Below are positions 7,426-16,393 of a DNA stretch of 64,000 nt, in pieces. Source of the DNA: Alicyclobacillus herbarius DSM 13609 (GTDB taxonomy: Bacteria > Bacillota > Bacilli > Alicyclobacillales > Alicyclobacillaceae); the NCBI RefSeq assembly GCF_000430585.1, contig NZ_AUMH01000019.1:21689-85688 (forward strand). The letters run 5' to 3'. Numbering within the stretch: position 1 is the stretch's first letter; every line of letters begins with the position of its first letter. The position numbers and the translations under genes were made by a program. The notes below the pieces were generated by a model. That model was given only the letters and a program-made list of their open reading frames with translations, searched no databases and was not told the origin of the DNA.

Positions 7426-9396
7426 TCACAACCTCCCATACAGGGCCTCAGACTGACGCACCTCTTCCGCGCTGAGGTCGTGTTCGTCGTGGGTCTCAAA
7501 CGAGCGGGCCAACAGACACGCAGCTACTCCCACCAGTGCTAAAGCGGCGAGGATGTACCATTCAAACACAAACCCCAAGCCCGCGAAGAAGAAGCACACC
7601 CCAAGCAGGAACGGACGCGCGCTGTTGTTCGGCATGTGGAAGGACTGAATCTCGCTGGCGGATGGCCGCAGTTCTGCGGTTCTTCCCTGCTCTTTGAGCG
7701 TCCACCACATATCCCGGTCGGTCACCTTCGGAATCACCGCGAAGTTGTAGTGCGGCACCGGCGAAGGGAGTGACCATTCGAGCGTCCGCGCGTCCCAGAT
7801 GTCGCCGGTCACGTCCCGCTTGCCAAACTTGATGCTGTAGAGCACCTGTGCGACGATGAACAAAAAGCCCAGGCCCATGATGTAGGCACCAATCGTCGAG
7901 ATGAAGTTGAGCGTGCCCCAGCCGAGATCGGTCGGATAGGTATACATACGCCGCTGCATGCCCATAAAGCCAAGGGCGTATTGGGGCATGAAACAGACGT
8001 AAAAGCCGATGTTGAACAGCCAGAACGCCCAGCGGCCTAGCCGTTCATCCAGTTGGAAGCCGAACATTTTGGGCCACCAGTAATACATCCCAGCCAGCAT
8101 TCCAAACACCACGCCGCCGATGAGTGCCTGGTGGAAGTGGGCAATCAGGAAGTAGCTGTTGTGGTACTGGTAGTCCGCCGGCGCGGCAGCCAGCATGACG
8201 CCAGTGGCACCCGCGAAGGCGAAGCAGACGATGAACGCCAGCGTCCACAGCATCGGCAGCGTCAAACGAATGCGGCCGCGGTACATGGTGAACAGCCAGT
8301 TGAACATCTTGACCCCGGTCGGGATGCCGACCGCCATCGTCGAGACGGCGAAGAAGCTGTTGACGTCGGGACCGGCGCCCATGGTGAAAAAGTGGTGCAC
8401 CCAGGTCAGGTCGCCGACAACCGTAATGGCCATAAGCGAAGCCACCATCGACTTGTAGCCGAAGATCTCCTTGCGCGAGAAAGTCGCTACCACTTCCGAA
8501 TAGACGCCGAAGGCGACGAGGACGACGATGTATACTTCCGGATGCCCCCAAACCCAGAACAGGTTGATGAACATCATCGGATTGCCGCCCTGAGCGATGG
8601 TGAAGAAGTGGGCGCCAAACAGCCGGTCAAGCATCAGCATGGCCAAGGCGACATTGAGCGCCGGAAACACCGTCAGGATGACGATGCTGGAAGCCAAAGT
8701 CGCCCAGGAAAACAAGGGCATTTTCATCATCGTCATGCCGGGCGCCCGCATCTTTAGGATGGTGGCGATAAAGTTCACCCCGGTGCCGATGGTCCCGATG
8801 CCGGAAATCAACAGGGACAATAGATAGTAGTTTTCGCCCGGCCCTTTATCAAAGCCGAGTTCGGTCAATGGCGGATAGCTGGTCCAGCCTCCATCGGGCG
8901 ATCCGCCAAACACAAACGAGATGTTGAACAACAACGCAGCAAAGAAAAACAGCCAGAAGCTAATCGCGTTTAGGTATGGAAAGGCCACGTCGCGGGCGCC
9001 TATCTGCAAGGGCACCGCGATGTTGAACAAGGCAAAGATAAACGGCATCGCCATAAAGAGAATCATGATGGTGCCATGCGTCGTAAAGATCTGGTCGTAG
9101 TGCTCCGCGTTGAGAAAGTGGTTGTTTGGGACCGCCAACTGCGTGCGCAAAAGCAGCGCGTCGACCCCACCGCGGAAGAACATCAAGAGCGCACAAACCA
9201 GATACATGATGCCGATTTTTTTGTGATCGACCGTGGTCAGCCACTCGTCCCACAGCCACCGCCACTTCTTGAAGTAGGTCAAGGCGAAGACAATCCCGGC
9301 GAGGGTCAGAAGGATGAGGACATCGGACCCCCAAATCAGCGGACCTTCGCGCCACATCAGGTACGTATCACCGAAGCGGCGTATTGCCTCCCACAT
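7426..9396 (-). CDS. qoxB: aa3-type quinol oxidase subunit I
   Basis: Catalytic subunit of the proton-pumping terminal oxidase, 656 residues with about 14 membrane helices. Visible sites are the heme ligand His in FTTHGTIM (near 107), the CuB region WGHPEVYIVVL with the His-Tyr crosslink, FGYKSMV (K-channel Lys), VHHFFTMG (CuB His pair) and HFHQALIGG (heme ligands). Arg75, Asp79, His99 and Gln102 match the spacing of the quinol-binding residues Arg71, Asp75, His98 and Gln101 known from E. coli CyoB. Together with subunit II lacking CuA, this supports quinol rather than cytochrome c as electron donor. Confidence 0.94.
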   Translation of the reverse strand: MWEAIRRFGDTYLMWREGPLIWGSDVLILLTLAGIVFALTYFKKWRWLWDEWLTTVDHKKIGIMYLVCALLMFFRGGVDALLLRTQLAVPNNHFLNAEHYDQIFTTHGTIMILFMAMPFIFALFNIAVPLQIGARDVAFPYLNAISFWLFFFAALLFNISFVFGGSPDGGWTSYPPLTELGFDKGPGENYYLLSLLISGIGTIGTGVNFIATILKMRAPGMTMMKMPLFSWATLASSIVILTVFPALNVALAMLMLDRLFGAHFFTIAQGGNPMMFINLFWVWGHPEVYIVVLVAFGVYSEVVATFSRKEIFGYKSMVASLMAITVVGDLTWVHHFFTMGAGPDVNSFFAVSTMAVGIPTGVKMFNWLFTMYRGRIRLTLPMLWTLAFIVCFAFAGATGVMLAAAPADYQYHNSYFLIAHFHQALIGGVVFGMLAGMYYWWPKMFGFQLDERLGRWAFWLFNIGFYVCFMPQYALGFMGMQRRMYTYPTDLGWGTLNFISTIGAYIMGLGFLFIVAQVLYSIKFGKRDVTGDIWDARTLEWSLPSPVPHYNFAVIPKVTDRDMWWTLKEQGRTAELRPSASEIQSFHMPNNSARPFLLGVCFFFAGLGFVFEWYILAALALVGVAACLLARSFETHDEHDLSAEEVRQSEALYGRL

Positions 9397-9416
9397 GCTA
9401 TATCACACTCCTTACG

Positions 9417-10352
9417 TTACATTCCCGAATGAGACATCCCATCGCCCATGCCTGAAGCCGACTTGCCACCTGGAACATCGTCAAGCATGCCCGGCATGTA
9501 CTGGCCGCCGTCCGCCCACACGGTGGCATTAAACAATCCGTTCGGGAAGGCCGAATACGTGGCCTCGCCCATCACGCTAGGCTGCTTCAATTTGGCGTAC
9601 CCGGCCTTGGTGAGGGCTGGAGCATTTTGCTTGACTTTGGCCGCCCAGGCGTTGAAATCGTCGTCACTCACCGCAACCACACGGAACTGATCGTGCGCGA
9701 ACCCTTCCCCGGTAAAGTTGGCACCGTGACCATAGTACGTGCCCGCCTTATCGGCCTGCAGCCACAACCGCATCGCCATGCCGGGCATCGTGTACTCCTG
9801 ACCACCCAATTGAGGCACCCAGAAAGAGTTCATCGGCGCGTCTGAGGTGAGCTCAAACTGCACCGGAACACCGGTCGGAATCTCGCAATAGTTCACCGTG
9901 GCAACGTGCTGATTGGGATAGAGGAACAGCCACTTCCAGTCCAGCGACACCACTTCTACGGTGAGCGGTTTGACATTGTTCTCCGGCGGTTTGACTAAGG
10001 CGTATGTGGTCCTGATGGTAAAGGCACCGAGGATGCCCACCACCACAATCGGGATTCCCCACCAGACTAATTCCAGGGTTTTGTTCTCTGCCCAGTGCGG
10101 TTGGTACGGCGCCTTGTTATCCGGCCGGTCCCGATACCGCCAAACGATGTAGAGCATCAACAGCAGTACAGGAATGATGACAATCAATACTAATACCGTC
10201 GACAGGATGATCAGGTGCAACTCCTGTCGCCCGACTGGTCCCGCCGGATTGAGCACCATGTACTCCGGACCACATCCGGACAACAGCAGCGCGGCCGCCA
10301 GCGCGACCAGCCCGGCCCTGCCTATCCGACGACGTGTGAGCCGTCTATCCAT
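9417..10352 (-). CDS. qoxA: Quinol oxidase subunit II (lipoprotein, no CuA site)
   Basis: A 311-residue exported subunit. The N-terminus is basic, then hydrophobic, ending in the lipobox LLSGC (lipidated Cys near 26). Two transmembrane helices follow (about 45-70 and 90-115) and then a cupredoxin domain. In cytochrome c oxidases this domain holds CuA with two Cys; here the region GTYYGHGANFTGEGF has neither Cys, as in CyoA and QoxA. A Met- and Gly-rich tail ends the protein. The start at 10352 follows AGGGGAGG at good spacing. It is the first gene of qoxABCD-ctaB-ctaA. Confidence 0.92.
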   Translation of the reverse strand: MDRRLTRRRIGRAGLVALAAALLLSGCGPEYMVLNPAGPVGRQELHLIILSTVLVLIVIIPVLLLMLYIVWRYRDRPDNKAPYQPHWAENKTLELVWWGIPIVVVGILGAFTIRTTYALVKPPENNVKPLTVEVVSLDWKWLFLYPNQHVATVNYCEIPTGVPVQFELTSDAPMNSFWVPQLGGQEYTMPGMAMRLWLQADKAGTYYGHGANFTGEGFAHDQFRVVAVSDDDFNAWAAKVKQNAPALTKAGYAKLKQPSVMGEATYSAFPNGLFNATVWADGGQYMPGMLDDVPGGKSASGMGDGMSHSGM

Positions 10353-10688
10353 CCTTTCCTCCCCTTTCCGCATTCATGATCCGTTTGGCCGTAACGAAAA
10401 CCAGTGCAACAGGTGTTCAGCCCGCGTTCGTGGTACAGCCACAACGCGCTTCAGTCTCATCATAGGAATCGCTGCACGCGGGGATAAGTCACAAACCGCG
10501 CATTTGCGGCGGCCCGAGCAGACCAGGCGGCAGGAGCCAATCGCCGTGATGTGATTGAACTAGTCCGACAGCATGGGGGGTTGAAAACGGTGAGTTGAAG
10601 AGGTCGCGAAGGAGAAGGGAACGACAGCGAACAATGCAGCAGAATGAGAATAGGCCACCTTTATCTAAGTCGAGGTGGCCTATGTCTT
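10353..10688. other. Intergenic region between qoxA and helD
   Basis: These 336 bases contain the helD terminator hairpin near 10651 and, nearer qoxA, presumably the oxidase operon promoter. I saw no coding similarity on either strand and no convincing promoter hexamers. Confidence 0.4.
10641..10682 (-). terminator. Intrinsic terminator downstream of helD
   Basis: A perfect 10-bp stem, TAGGCCACCT (10651-10660) with AGGTGGCCTA (10673-10682), and a 12-base loop. It starts 7 bases past the helD stop on the minus strand and is followed there by a T-rich stretch (TTCTCATTCT). Confidence 0.65.
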
Positions 10689-13031
10689 TCAATCGATCCG
10701 TTCGTACAAAGATGCGGGTACGCGGGCTAGCAAGGGGCTGGGCTCGCCCAGGCAAAACACGTGCAGCTCATGCATGGCCCGGGTGCAGGCGGTGTACAAC
10801 AGCCCACGCTCCATCTCATCGCTGTTGTCCGCCTCCGGCCCGAGGTGAACCATCACAGCGTCAAACTCAATCCCCTTCGCCAGATACACAGGTAGCACGT
10901 GCACACCCGGTTCAAACCGGTGGGTGCGCTCGTCGATGCGCTGTACCGCCGTTCGGGGCGCCAGGTCGGTGTAGAGTAGAGCAGCTTCCTTCGCCGTCTT
11001 GCAAAGCACTGCAATCGTGCGGTGTCCGGCAGCGCGCAGGTCCTCGATGCATCGCACCAGCCGCTCGACGAGTTGCCGTTCGTTGGCAACCACCGTCAGC
11101 ACCGGCAGGCGCCCTTCGCGCGCAAACGGCTGCACCTTGTCCCCATCCGGCAAAAGAGACCGGGCAAACTCCGCAATCGGTCGCGTCGACCGATAACTGC
11201 GCCACATTTCCAGCTTCCGTACCGGGCCGGGTTCCGCGTACAACTGTGCGAGTTCTGTCCAAACGTTCGCCCCGTGGGAATGCGGAAAGATGGATTGGTG
11301 TACATCCCCGAGGGCGGTCACCCGCGCGTGTGGAAACAACCGCTGCAAATAGGCCAGTTGAAACGGAGAATAATCCTGCACCTCATCGATAAAGACAAAC
11401 CGAATGGACGTATTCGTCGGAAAGCCAAACAGTCGATCCCGCAAGTACAGGTACGGGGTGGCATCCTCATGCCACATCCGTTTGTCAGCCAGTGCGCCCA
11501 ATGTCGCTTGACAGACCTCCCGCCACGCATCGCCCTCCGCTGCCGACAAAAAAGCCGGCGGGTGTTCCGGATCGTACAGACGGCGGTAGATTGCCAAGGT
11601 GTCGACAAACCCCAGGCGGCGAATGCGCGCGAGGGTTTTTCTCAGATGGCGTTGGATGACCATGTCGCGCAGAATTTGTTCCTCGCGCTGGAAGTCGTCA
11701 AACCGCACCTTGCGTCGACTTTCGCGCTGCGCTTGTCGGTGGGCCTTCTGGTAGTCTTCCTCGGAGAGGAGTTCCAGCTCCTCGTCCACCCAGGCTTCGC
11801 CCCGCTGCTTTTCCGCCAGCTCGCGGGCCTCGGCAACCAGACTGCGGGCCAATTGACGCAGGCGCAGAGGCAGCTTCCAGGTCGCATCCGTGGCGGCAAA
11901 CCGAGCTTCGACATCGGCTGCCGAAAGCAACACCTGCCCGCGAAAGCGAATGTCGCGGAATACCATCCCTTGTCGAGCCAAAGCGTCGATGTACGCATCC
12001 ATGTGCTGCAAGAAGGCCCGCTGGCTCTTGATATGGATGCTCGCCAAACGCAGTCGGCGTTCCTGCGCCGGCCCAGAGTACAAAAACTCCAGTTGCGCAA
12101 ACGGGCTCTCCACGCGAAAGCGGCCACCAAGACGATGCTCGACGTATTCGTGGTAGGTGGTCTGCAGCATCGCCTCCTCGCCGAGTTCCGGCAGGACCGT
12201 GCGGACGTAGGCGTTAAACATAGCGTTCGGGGAAAACAACAGGATCTGATCCGACCGCACCTGGCGCCGATACCGGTACAGCAAATACGCCACACGCTGC
12301 ATCGCGACCGACGTCTTGCCGCTGCCCGCCACCCCTTGCACCATCAGCAGGCGAGACTCTTCATCCCGGATGGCCTGATTCTGCTCGCGCTGAATCGTCG
12401 CCACAATGTTGTGCATCTGAGCGTCACTGCGCCGGCCCAGGACCTCTTGGAGAACGTCGTCGCCAATCGTCGTATCCGTATCGAACATACCCTCAAGTCG
12501 CTCCCCACGGATGACGAACTGCCGTTTCTTGTGCAACTGGCCGTGAATGGTGCCTCCGGGCGTCTCGTACTGCGCGGGTCCGGGCGGATAGTCGTAATAC
12601 AGACTGGCAATCGGCGCCCGCCAGTCATAAATGAGAAAGTCGTCCCCGCCTTGGTCGCGCAGCGAAGACACGCCAATGTAGATGGATTCCGGCTCAGACT
12701 CCCCTTGCTCCTGAAAGTCGATGCGGCCAAAATACGCAGACTCCCGCAGCCGCCGCAAAGCGCGCAGCTTCGCCACCAGCCAGCGGTGCCGCCGCTCGTG
12801 TTCAGACAGGATGTCCGACTGCTGTTTGATGCTGGCGTAGGTTTCTAGGGTATCGGCAATGTCGTCAAAATTGATGGTCACGTCGTCCCAAAAATTGCGG
12901 CGGATTTCGACAATGTCGGTCGTGACACTACCGACTTCCCGTTCGAGCTCCTCCTGTTGCCGCTCAATCTCGGAAAGGACAGTGTTCAGTCGGCTTTGCT
13001 CCTTGTCCCATTCGCTGGTCATGGAAGACAT
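10689..13031 (-). CDS. helD: HelD-like superfamily I helicase / RNA polymerase recycling motor
   Basis: A 780-residue UvrD/Rep-like ATPase. It has the long N-terminal coiled coil typical of HelD (residues ~1-110, SRLNTVLSEIERQQEELER), the conserved block FGRIDF ... YIGVSSL ... YDWRAPIASLYYDY, Walker A GVAGSGKTSVAMQR near 225, VFIDEVQDYSPFQ (Walker B), and C-terminal helicase motifs (AKGIEFDAVMVHL, LLYTACTRAMHEL). In B. subtilis HelD removes stalled RNA polymerase from DNA. The start at 13031 is 8 bases after GGAG; longer frames upstream lack a good ribosome site. Single gene with its own terminator. Confidence 0.9.
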   Translation of the reverse strand: MSSMTSEWDKEQSRLNTVLSEIERQQEELEREVGSVTTDIVEIRRNFWDDVTINFDDIADTLETYASIKQQSDILSEHERRHRWLVAKLRALRRLRESAYFGRIDFQEQGESEPESIYIGVSSLRDQGGDDFLIYDWRAPIASLYYDYPPGPAQYETPGGTIHGQLHKKRQFVIRGERLEGMFDTDTTIGDDVLQEVLGRRSDAQMHNIVATIQREQNQAIRDEESRLLMVQGVAGSGKTSVAMQRVAYLLYRYRRQVRSDQILLFSPNAMFNAYVRTVLPELGEEAMLQTTYHEYVEHRLGGRFRVESPFAQLEFLYSGPAQERRLRLASIHIKSQRAFLQHMDAYIDALARQGMVFRDIRFRGQVLLSAADVEARFAATDATWKLPLRLRQLARSLVAEARELAEKQRGEAWVDEELELLSEEDYQKAHRQAQRESRRKVRFDDFQREEQILRDMVIQRHLRKTLARIRRLGFVDTLAIYRRLYDPEHPPAFLSAAEGDAWREVCQATLGALADKRMWHEDATPYLYLRDRLFGFPTNTSIRFVFIDEVQDYSPFQLAYLQRLFPHARVTALGDVHQSIFPHSHGANVWTELAQLYAEPGPVRKLEMWRSYRSTRPIAEFARSLLPDGDKVQPFAREGRLPVLTVVANERQLVERLVRCIEDLRAAGHRTIAVLCKTAKEAALLYTDLAPRTAVQRIDERTHRFEPGVHVLPVYLAKGIEFDAVMVHLGPEADNSDEMERGLLYTACTRAMHELHVFCLGEPSPLLARVPASLYERID

Positions 13032-13315
13032 GGCCATCGCTCCTTTAAACCCGAGATTTTTCGCAAGGCCGGTTCTCCGCAAGGATGATTTCCCGCGTAA
13101 AACATAACCTGCCCGCTCCTGCACCGGTTCCACACGTAGTCCGATTGCGTCATCAAACATCGTCCTTCCCGATGCCCAATCACATTACCGATTCGACTAC
13201 GGGAAGTCAATGCAACCGGTCCTTTTGTGACCAATCCGTTCACTCAATCCGGTCATGCCGCACTTCCGAGCATCGGGTAGGCTATCCTTGAATGCACCAG
13301 ATTGAGGTGAGAGCC

Positions 13316-13387
13316 ATGTATGAGAACCGAATTCGAAACGCCAAACTCCGGACTCGACTCCTATCCGCCGAGGAGGTAGAGACCTAA
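13316..13387 (+). pseudogene. Relic of acetyl-CoA hydrolase/CoA-transferase N-terminus, now a leader reading frame
   Basis: An ATG frame of 23 codons reads MYENRIRNAKLRTRLLSAEE and then V-E-T-stop. This closely resembles the extreme N-terminus of acetyl-CoA hydrolase/succinate CoA-transferase (Cat1/AarC family), whose members begin with an ERIRN..LR.+..SAEEAA pattern and run ~500 residues. The rest is absent. Its stop overlaps the start of the acetyltransferase gene as TAATG, and its 3' end contains GAGGAGG, the Shine-Dalgarno of that gene, so translation is probably coupled. The match is short, so chance cannot be excluded. Confidence 0.5.
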
Positions 13388-13941
13388 TGGGGGAGACGAA
13401 ATGCCGCGTTTTTCCGCTTGCGAATGGACACATCGTCGAGCTGCACCAAAGCGGCGGTGACCCTACGGATGTAGAAAAATTGAAAGAAATGCTCCGGCAT
13501 GAATCGAAGGAAAGCCTGTACTTGCGCTTCTTTCGGCTGGTGAACGTGGAGGATGAGGCTCTGGTGAACAGCCTACTTCCGGAGCCCGGACGTACAGCCA
13601 TGAGTCTCGTCTGCGAACGGGACGGACATATGGTTGGGGTCGCGTCCTATCAAGCACTGGACACCGAATCGGTCGAACTCGCCGCTCTGGTTGCCGATGC
13701 CGAGCAAGGCTGTGGCATCGGCAGTCTGCTCTTGGAGGAACTGGAACGGCGCGCCCGAGATACCGGTTATCGAAAGGCCATCGTGCACGTCCTGCTGGAG
13801 AACCGAAGGGGTTTCAATCTGTTGCGAAAACATGGATTTCGTGTCGATCCCGCCCGAACGGATTGGTCCAGTGGTGAGGCGGTGTTGGTGGCGCCGCTGA
13901 CCGTGCTGCCTGCCGCGCAGCAGAGGCCGCTTCCCGCATAG
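13387..13941 (+). CDS. GNAT-family N-acetyltransferase
   Basis: A 184-residue acetyltransferase. The segment ESKESLYLRFF near residue 38 is typical of the GNAT domain of protein acetyltransferases of the Pat/AcuA-like group. The acetyl-CoA loop is V-A-D-A-E-Q-G-C-G-I-G-S-L-L (motif A, about 105-118), followed by the helix LLEELERRARDTGYRKAIVHVL and NLLRKHGFRVD (motif B). The start ATG overlaps the stop of the relic frame upstream and uses its GAGGAGG as ribosome site. The gene is convergent with the PAS kinase, with 1 base between stops. The substrate is unknown; a protein lysine or small amine is plausible. Confidence 0.85.
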   Translation: MGETKCRVFPLANGHIVELHQSGGDPTDVEKLKEMLRHESKESLYLRFFRLVNVEDEALVNSLLPEPGRTAMSLVCERDGHMVGVASYQALDTESVELAALVADAEQGCGIGSLLLEELERRARDTGYRKAIVHVLLENRRGFNLLRKHGFRVDPARTDWSSGEAVLVAPLTVLPAAQQRPLPA

Positions 13942-13942
13942 G

Positions 13943-15022
13943 TTAGGCTGCCGACAGAAGCGGCAAGCGAATCTCCACCGTGCAACCCTGCTGGGGCTGA
14001 CTGTCAAAGTGAATCGTCCCGCCGTGCTCCTGAATGATCTTAAACGAGACCGTCAGCCCCAAACCGGTGCCATTCTGCTTGGTCGTCAAGAACGGCTCGC
14101 CAAGCCGCTCCAACGCCTCTGGCGGTATCCCGCAGCCTTCGTCTTGGATGCGCACCACCGCCTGACCATGTCTCGCGAACAGCTGCACACGGATGGTTCC
14201 GCCGTCCGGCATTGCCTCAATCGCGTTTTTCAGCAGGTTGATGAACACCTGCTGCAACTGGTGGGCGTCTGCCCGTACCCAACCCACCGGTTCCGGGCTG
14301 ACCCATTCGATGCGCACCCCTTGCCTGCGCGCCGGGAGGCTCATCAAGGCAACCGCCGCATCGAGCACAGGCCGCACATCCATCGCCTGAAACGTCGTCT
14401 CCGGTGTCCGTGAGAGATACATAAACTGGTCCACAATCTTGTCAATTCGATCAAGTTCTGCAACGACCATCTGGAACACGTCCTGGTTGGCTGTGTTCGC
14501 GTCCATTTGCAGCCCTTGCAGCGCCATCTTAATCGCCGCCAATGGGTTGCGGATTTCGTGGGCGATGCTGGACGCCAACTGCCCCACTGCGTCGAGACGA
14601 TCCAATCGCCGTAGCTGCTCCTCGGCGTGCTTGCGCTCGGTGATGTCCACTCGAAACGACACGTACTGATACGGTTTTCCGTTCTCATCAAGGACCGGTA
14701 CAATCGTCGTATCCACCCAATAGATGGAGCCATCCTTGGCCCGGTTCCGGATGTCCCCACGCCAGATTTTACCGCGTCCAATGGTGCGCCACATGTCCTT
14801 GAAGAACGCTTTGGAATGATAGCCAGAGTTGATGATGCGATGGGTCTGCCCGAGCAGCTCATCTCTTGTATACTTGGATATATCACAGAATTTTTGGTTC
14901 GCAAAAGTGATACGGCCGCGTTTATCCGTAATCGCGACAATCAAGGTCGCGTCCAAAGCCCGATTGATGGTGAGCAGCGCATCCAGGGCACTTTGCAGGT
15001 TATTGAGGGCGTCTTGTAGCAT
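13943..15022 (-). CDS. PAS-domain sensor histidine kinase
   Basis: A soluble kinase of 359 residues with no membrane segment. It has a PAS domain (about 20-130; ITDKRGRITFANQKFC, with the PAC tail YVSFRVDITERKHAEE), a HisKA dimerisation domain with phosphorylated His155 in SSIAHEIRNPLAAIK, and an HATPase domain with N box NLLKNAIEAM, G1 DEGCGIP and G2 GTGLGLTVS. The start at 15022 has GGGGGG 8 bases before it; an ATG 54 bases upstream is the alternative. The response regulator gene at 15330 is divergent and is its likely partner. The PAS ligand (redox, oxygen or metabolite) cannot be told. Confidence 0.9.
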   Translation of the reverse strand: MLQDALNNLQSALDALLTINRALDATLIVAITDKRGRITFANQKFCDISKYTRDELLGQTHRIINSGYHSKAFFKDMWRTIGRGKIWRGDIRNRAKDGSIYWVDTTIVPVLDENGKPYQYVSFRVDITERKHAEEQLRRLDRLDAVGQLASSIAHEIRNPLAAIKMALQGLQMDANTANQDVFQMVVAELDRIDKIVDQFMYLSRTPETTFQAMDVRPVLDAAVALMSLPARRQGVRIEWVSPEPVGWVRADAHQLQQVFINLLKNAIEAMPDGGTIRVQLFARHGQAVVRIQDEGCGIPPEALERLGEPFLTTKQNGTGLGLTVSFKIIQEHGGTIHFDSQPQQGCTVEIRLPLLSAA

Positions 15023-15329
15023 CCCTCTTACCCCCCGTGTCACTTTTCTTGGGTGTCGAATATTTGTGATTGACATATCCGTAAGAATCCGGAACGGTGG
15101 CGCCGGTACATGATGAGCTCTCGTCGATTATACCCTATAGAAAGCGGAAAGTCTGTGAAGAACCGTTGTCATGACCCGTTTGAACTAGTTGGAGCGAACC
15201 CTCTAAAATCACCGCTTTTCAGCTATTCATAGCAAGTCGCCTGCGGTACAGTAGCATTAACACTGAGCGCCTGCAAAACCTTTTGTGCGTATACATGACC
15301 TATGACAGACGGCCGCTGAAAGGGGATGA
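15023..15329. other. Divergent promoter region of the kinase/regulator pair
   Basis: These 307 bases separate the divergent kinase and regulator genes. A TATAAT-like hexamer on the minus strand (complement of 15127-15132) lies about 105 bases before the kinase start and could be its -10, though no good -35 accompanies it. No coding similarity was seen. Confidence 0.35.
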
Positions 15330-16043
15330 ATGGTGATGGGCCATCCGGATACAAAGTCCTTACGGGTTTTGATTGTGGACGACCATACGTTGTTCCGTAA
15401 AGGGGTACAATCCATCATCAGCCACATGGAAGACGTCCAAAGCGTCCTTGAGGCTGAAAATGGAGAAGTCGCAATGAAAATGGTGGCCGAGCAGCAGCCG
15501 GACGTGGTATTAATGGACATCAACATGCCGGTATGTGACGGACTGGAAGCTACACGCCGAATTAAGGCGGATTATCCCAGCGTCCGGATTTTGATGTTGA
15601 CAGTCAGCGAGGCGGAATCGATGCTGTTTGAAGCCATCAAGTCCGGTGCGGACGGATACGTATTAAAGACGGCCAGCCCCGACTCGTTAATGGATGCCGT
15701 GTTGCGGGTCAGCCGCGGTGAGCCGGTCGTGCCGGCCAACTTGGCCATGCGCATCATTACCGAGATGTCCGCACCCGCCAAGCATTCGAGCCACTCCGCA
15801 GAGGAGCGAGCCGCCGGGGGTCCAAATGGGGTGGACCGACTGACGGATCGGGAAATGGAGGTGCTGCGCCACCTAAGCACCGGCGCCAGCAACCGGGAAA
15901 TCGCCGCCGCGTTGTACATCAGCGAAAACACGGTACGTAACCACATCCGCAGCATCCTCGAAAAGCTGCACCTGGCCAATCGCGTTCAGGCCGCAGCCTA
16001 TGCAGTGCGGGAAGGGTACGTTTTAAAATCCGACGAAACATAA
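15330..16043 (+). CDS. NarL-family response regulator
   Basis: A 237-residue regulator. The receiver domain has VDDHTLFRKGV, phosphoacceptor Asp63 (VVLMDINMP) and the switch Lys in GYVLKTASP. After a short linker (about 140-165) the LuxR-type DNA-binding domain has LTDREMEVLRHLSTGASNREIA and ISENTVRNHIRSILEKLHLANR. AGGGG lies 4 bases before the ATG at 15330 and 10 before another ATG at 15336, so the true start may be the latter. It is divergent from the PAS kinase, and a strong terminator follows the stop. Sequence similarity to the regulator at 3341 shows they are paralogous, but the targets are unknown. Confidence 0.9.
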   Translation: MVMGHPDTKSLRVLIVDDHTLFRKGVQSIISHMEDVQSVLEAENGEVAMKMVAEQQPDVVLMDINMPVCDGLEATRRIKADYPSVRILMLTVSEAESMLFEAIKSGADGYVLKTASPDSLMDAVLRVSRGEPVVPANLAMRIITEMSAPAKHSSHSAEERAAGGPNGVDRLTDREMEVLRHLSTGASNREIAAALYISENTVRNHIRSILEKLHLANRVQAAAYAVREGYVLKSDET

Positions 16044-16070
16044 GGGTGGAGGGAGTCCCTCCACCCTTTG
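16042..16070 (+). terminator. Strong intrinsic terminator after the response regulator
   Basis: The arms AAGGGTGGAGG (16042-16052) and CCTCCACCCTT (16058-16068) form a perfect 11-bp stem with a 5-base loop, overlapping the TAA stop. A short T-rich tail follows. As the HesB-like gene converges from the other side, it may work in both directions. Confidence 0.75.
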
Positions 16071-16096
16071 CTTGCGGCTTGTTAGACCACAGTGTA

Positions 16097-16393
16097 CTAG
16101 GACGCCTGCCCGATGACGAACTCAATCTCGTCCTGCGCGGGATTGTAGGCAATCTGCACGTCACGCTCCGCCAGGAAGTCCGCATCACCTCGGCGGATAA
16201 AATAACGCGTGCCTTCCTGCTCCACCATCACGGCGACCGACTTTGGCTCCTCGACTCGGATGCCAAAGGCAAACCCCGGTTCGATGACCGATCCGCCCCC
16301 GTACCGTACAAAAATCCGGACCGCGTCTCCGTCCTGCAATTGCAGTTCGCTCCGAAACCACCTAGCCGCTTCCGGTGTGACCGTCAGTTTCAT
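16097..16393 (-). CDS. HesB/IscA-like family protein (YneR type)
   Basis: A 98-residue protein of the HesB/YadR/YfhF fold. It begins MKLTVTPEAARWFRSELQL and continues VRIFVRYGGGSVIEPGFAFGI, the pattern of the YneR subgroup, and ends DADFLAERDVQIAYNP. The three cysteines that bind iron-sulfur clusters in true IscA/SufA scaffolds are absent, as in the rest of this subgroup, so a scaffold role is doubtful and the function is not established. Monocistronic, convergent with the response regulator. Confidence 0.8.
   Translation of the reverse strand: MKLTVTPEAARWFRSELQLQDGDAVRIFVRYGGGSVIEPGFAFGIRVEEPKSVAVMVEQEGTRYFIRRGDADFLAERDVQIAYNPAQDEIEFVIGQAS

Noticed and set aside
11022..12848. 608-codon plus-strand open frame
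   Set aside because: It lies opposite helD and is a shadow of that GC-rich gene; no ribosome site, and the protein has no recognisable domain.
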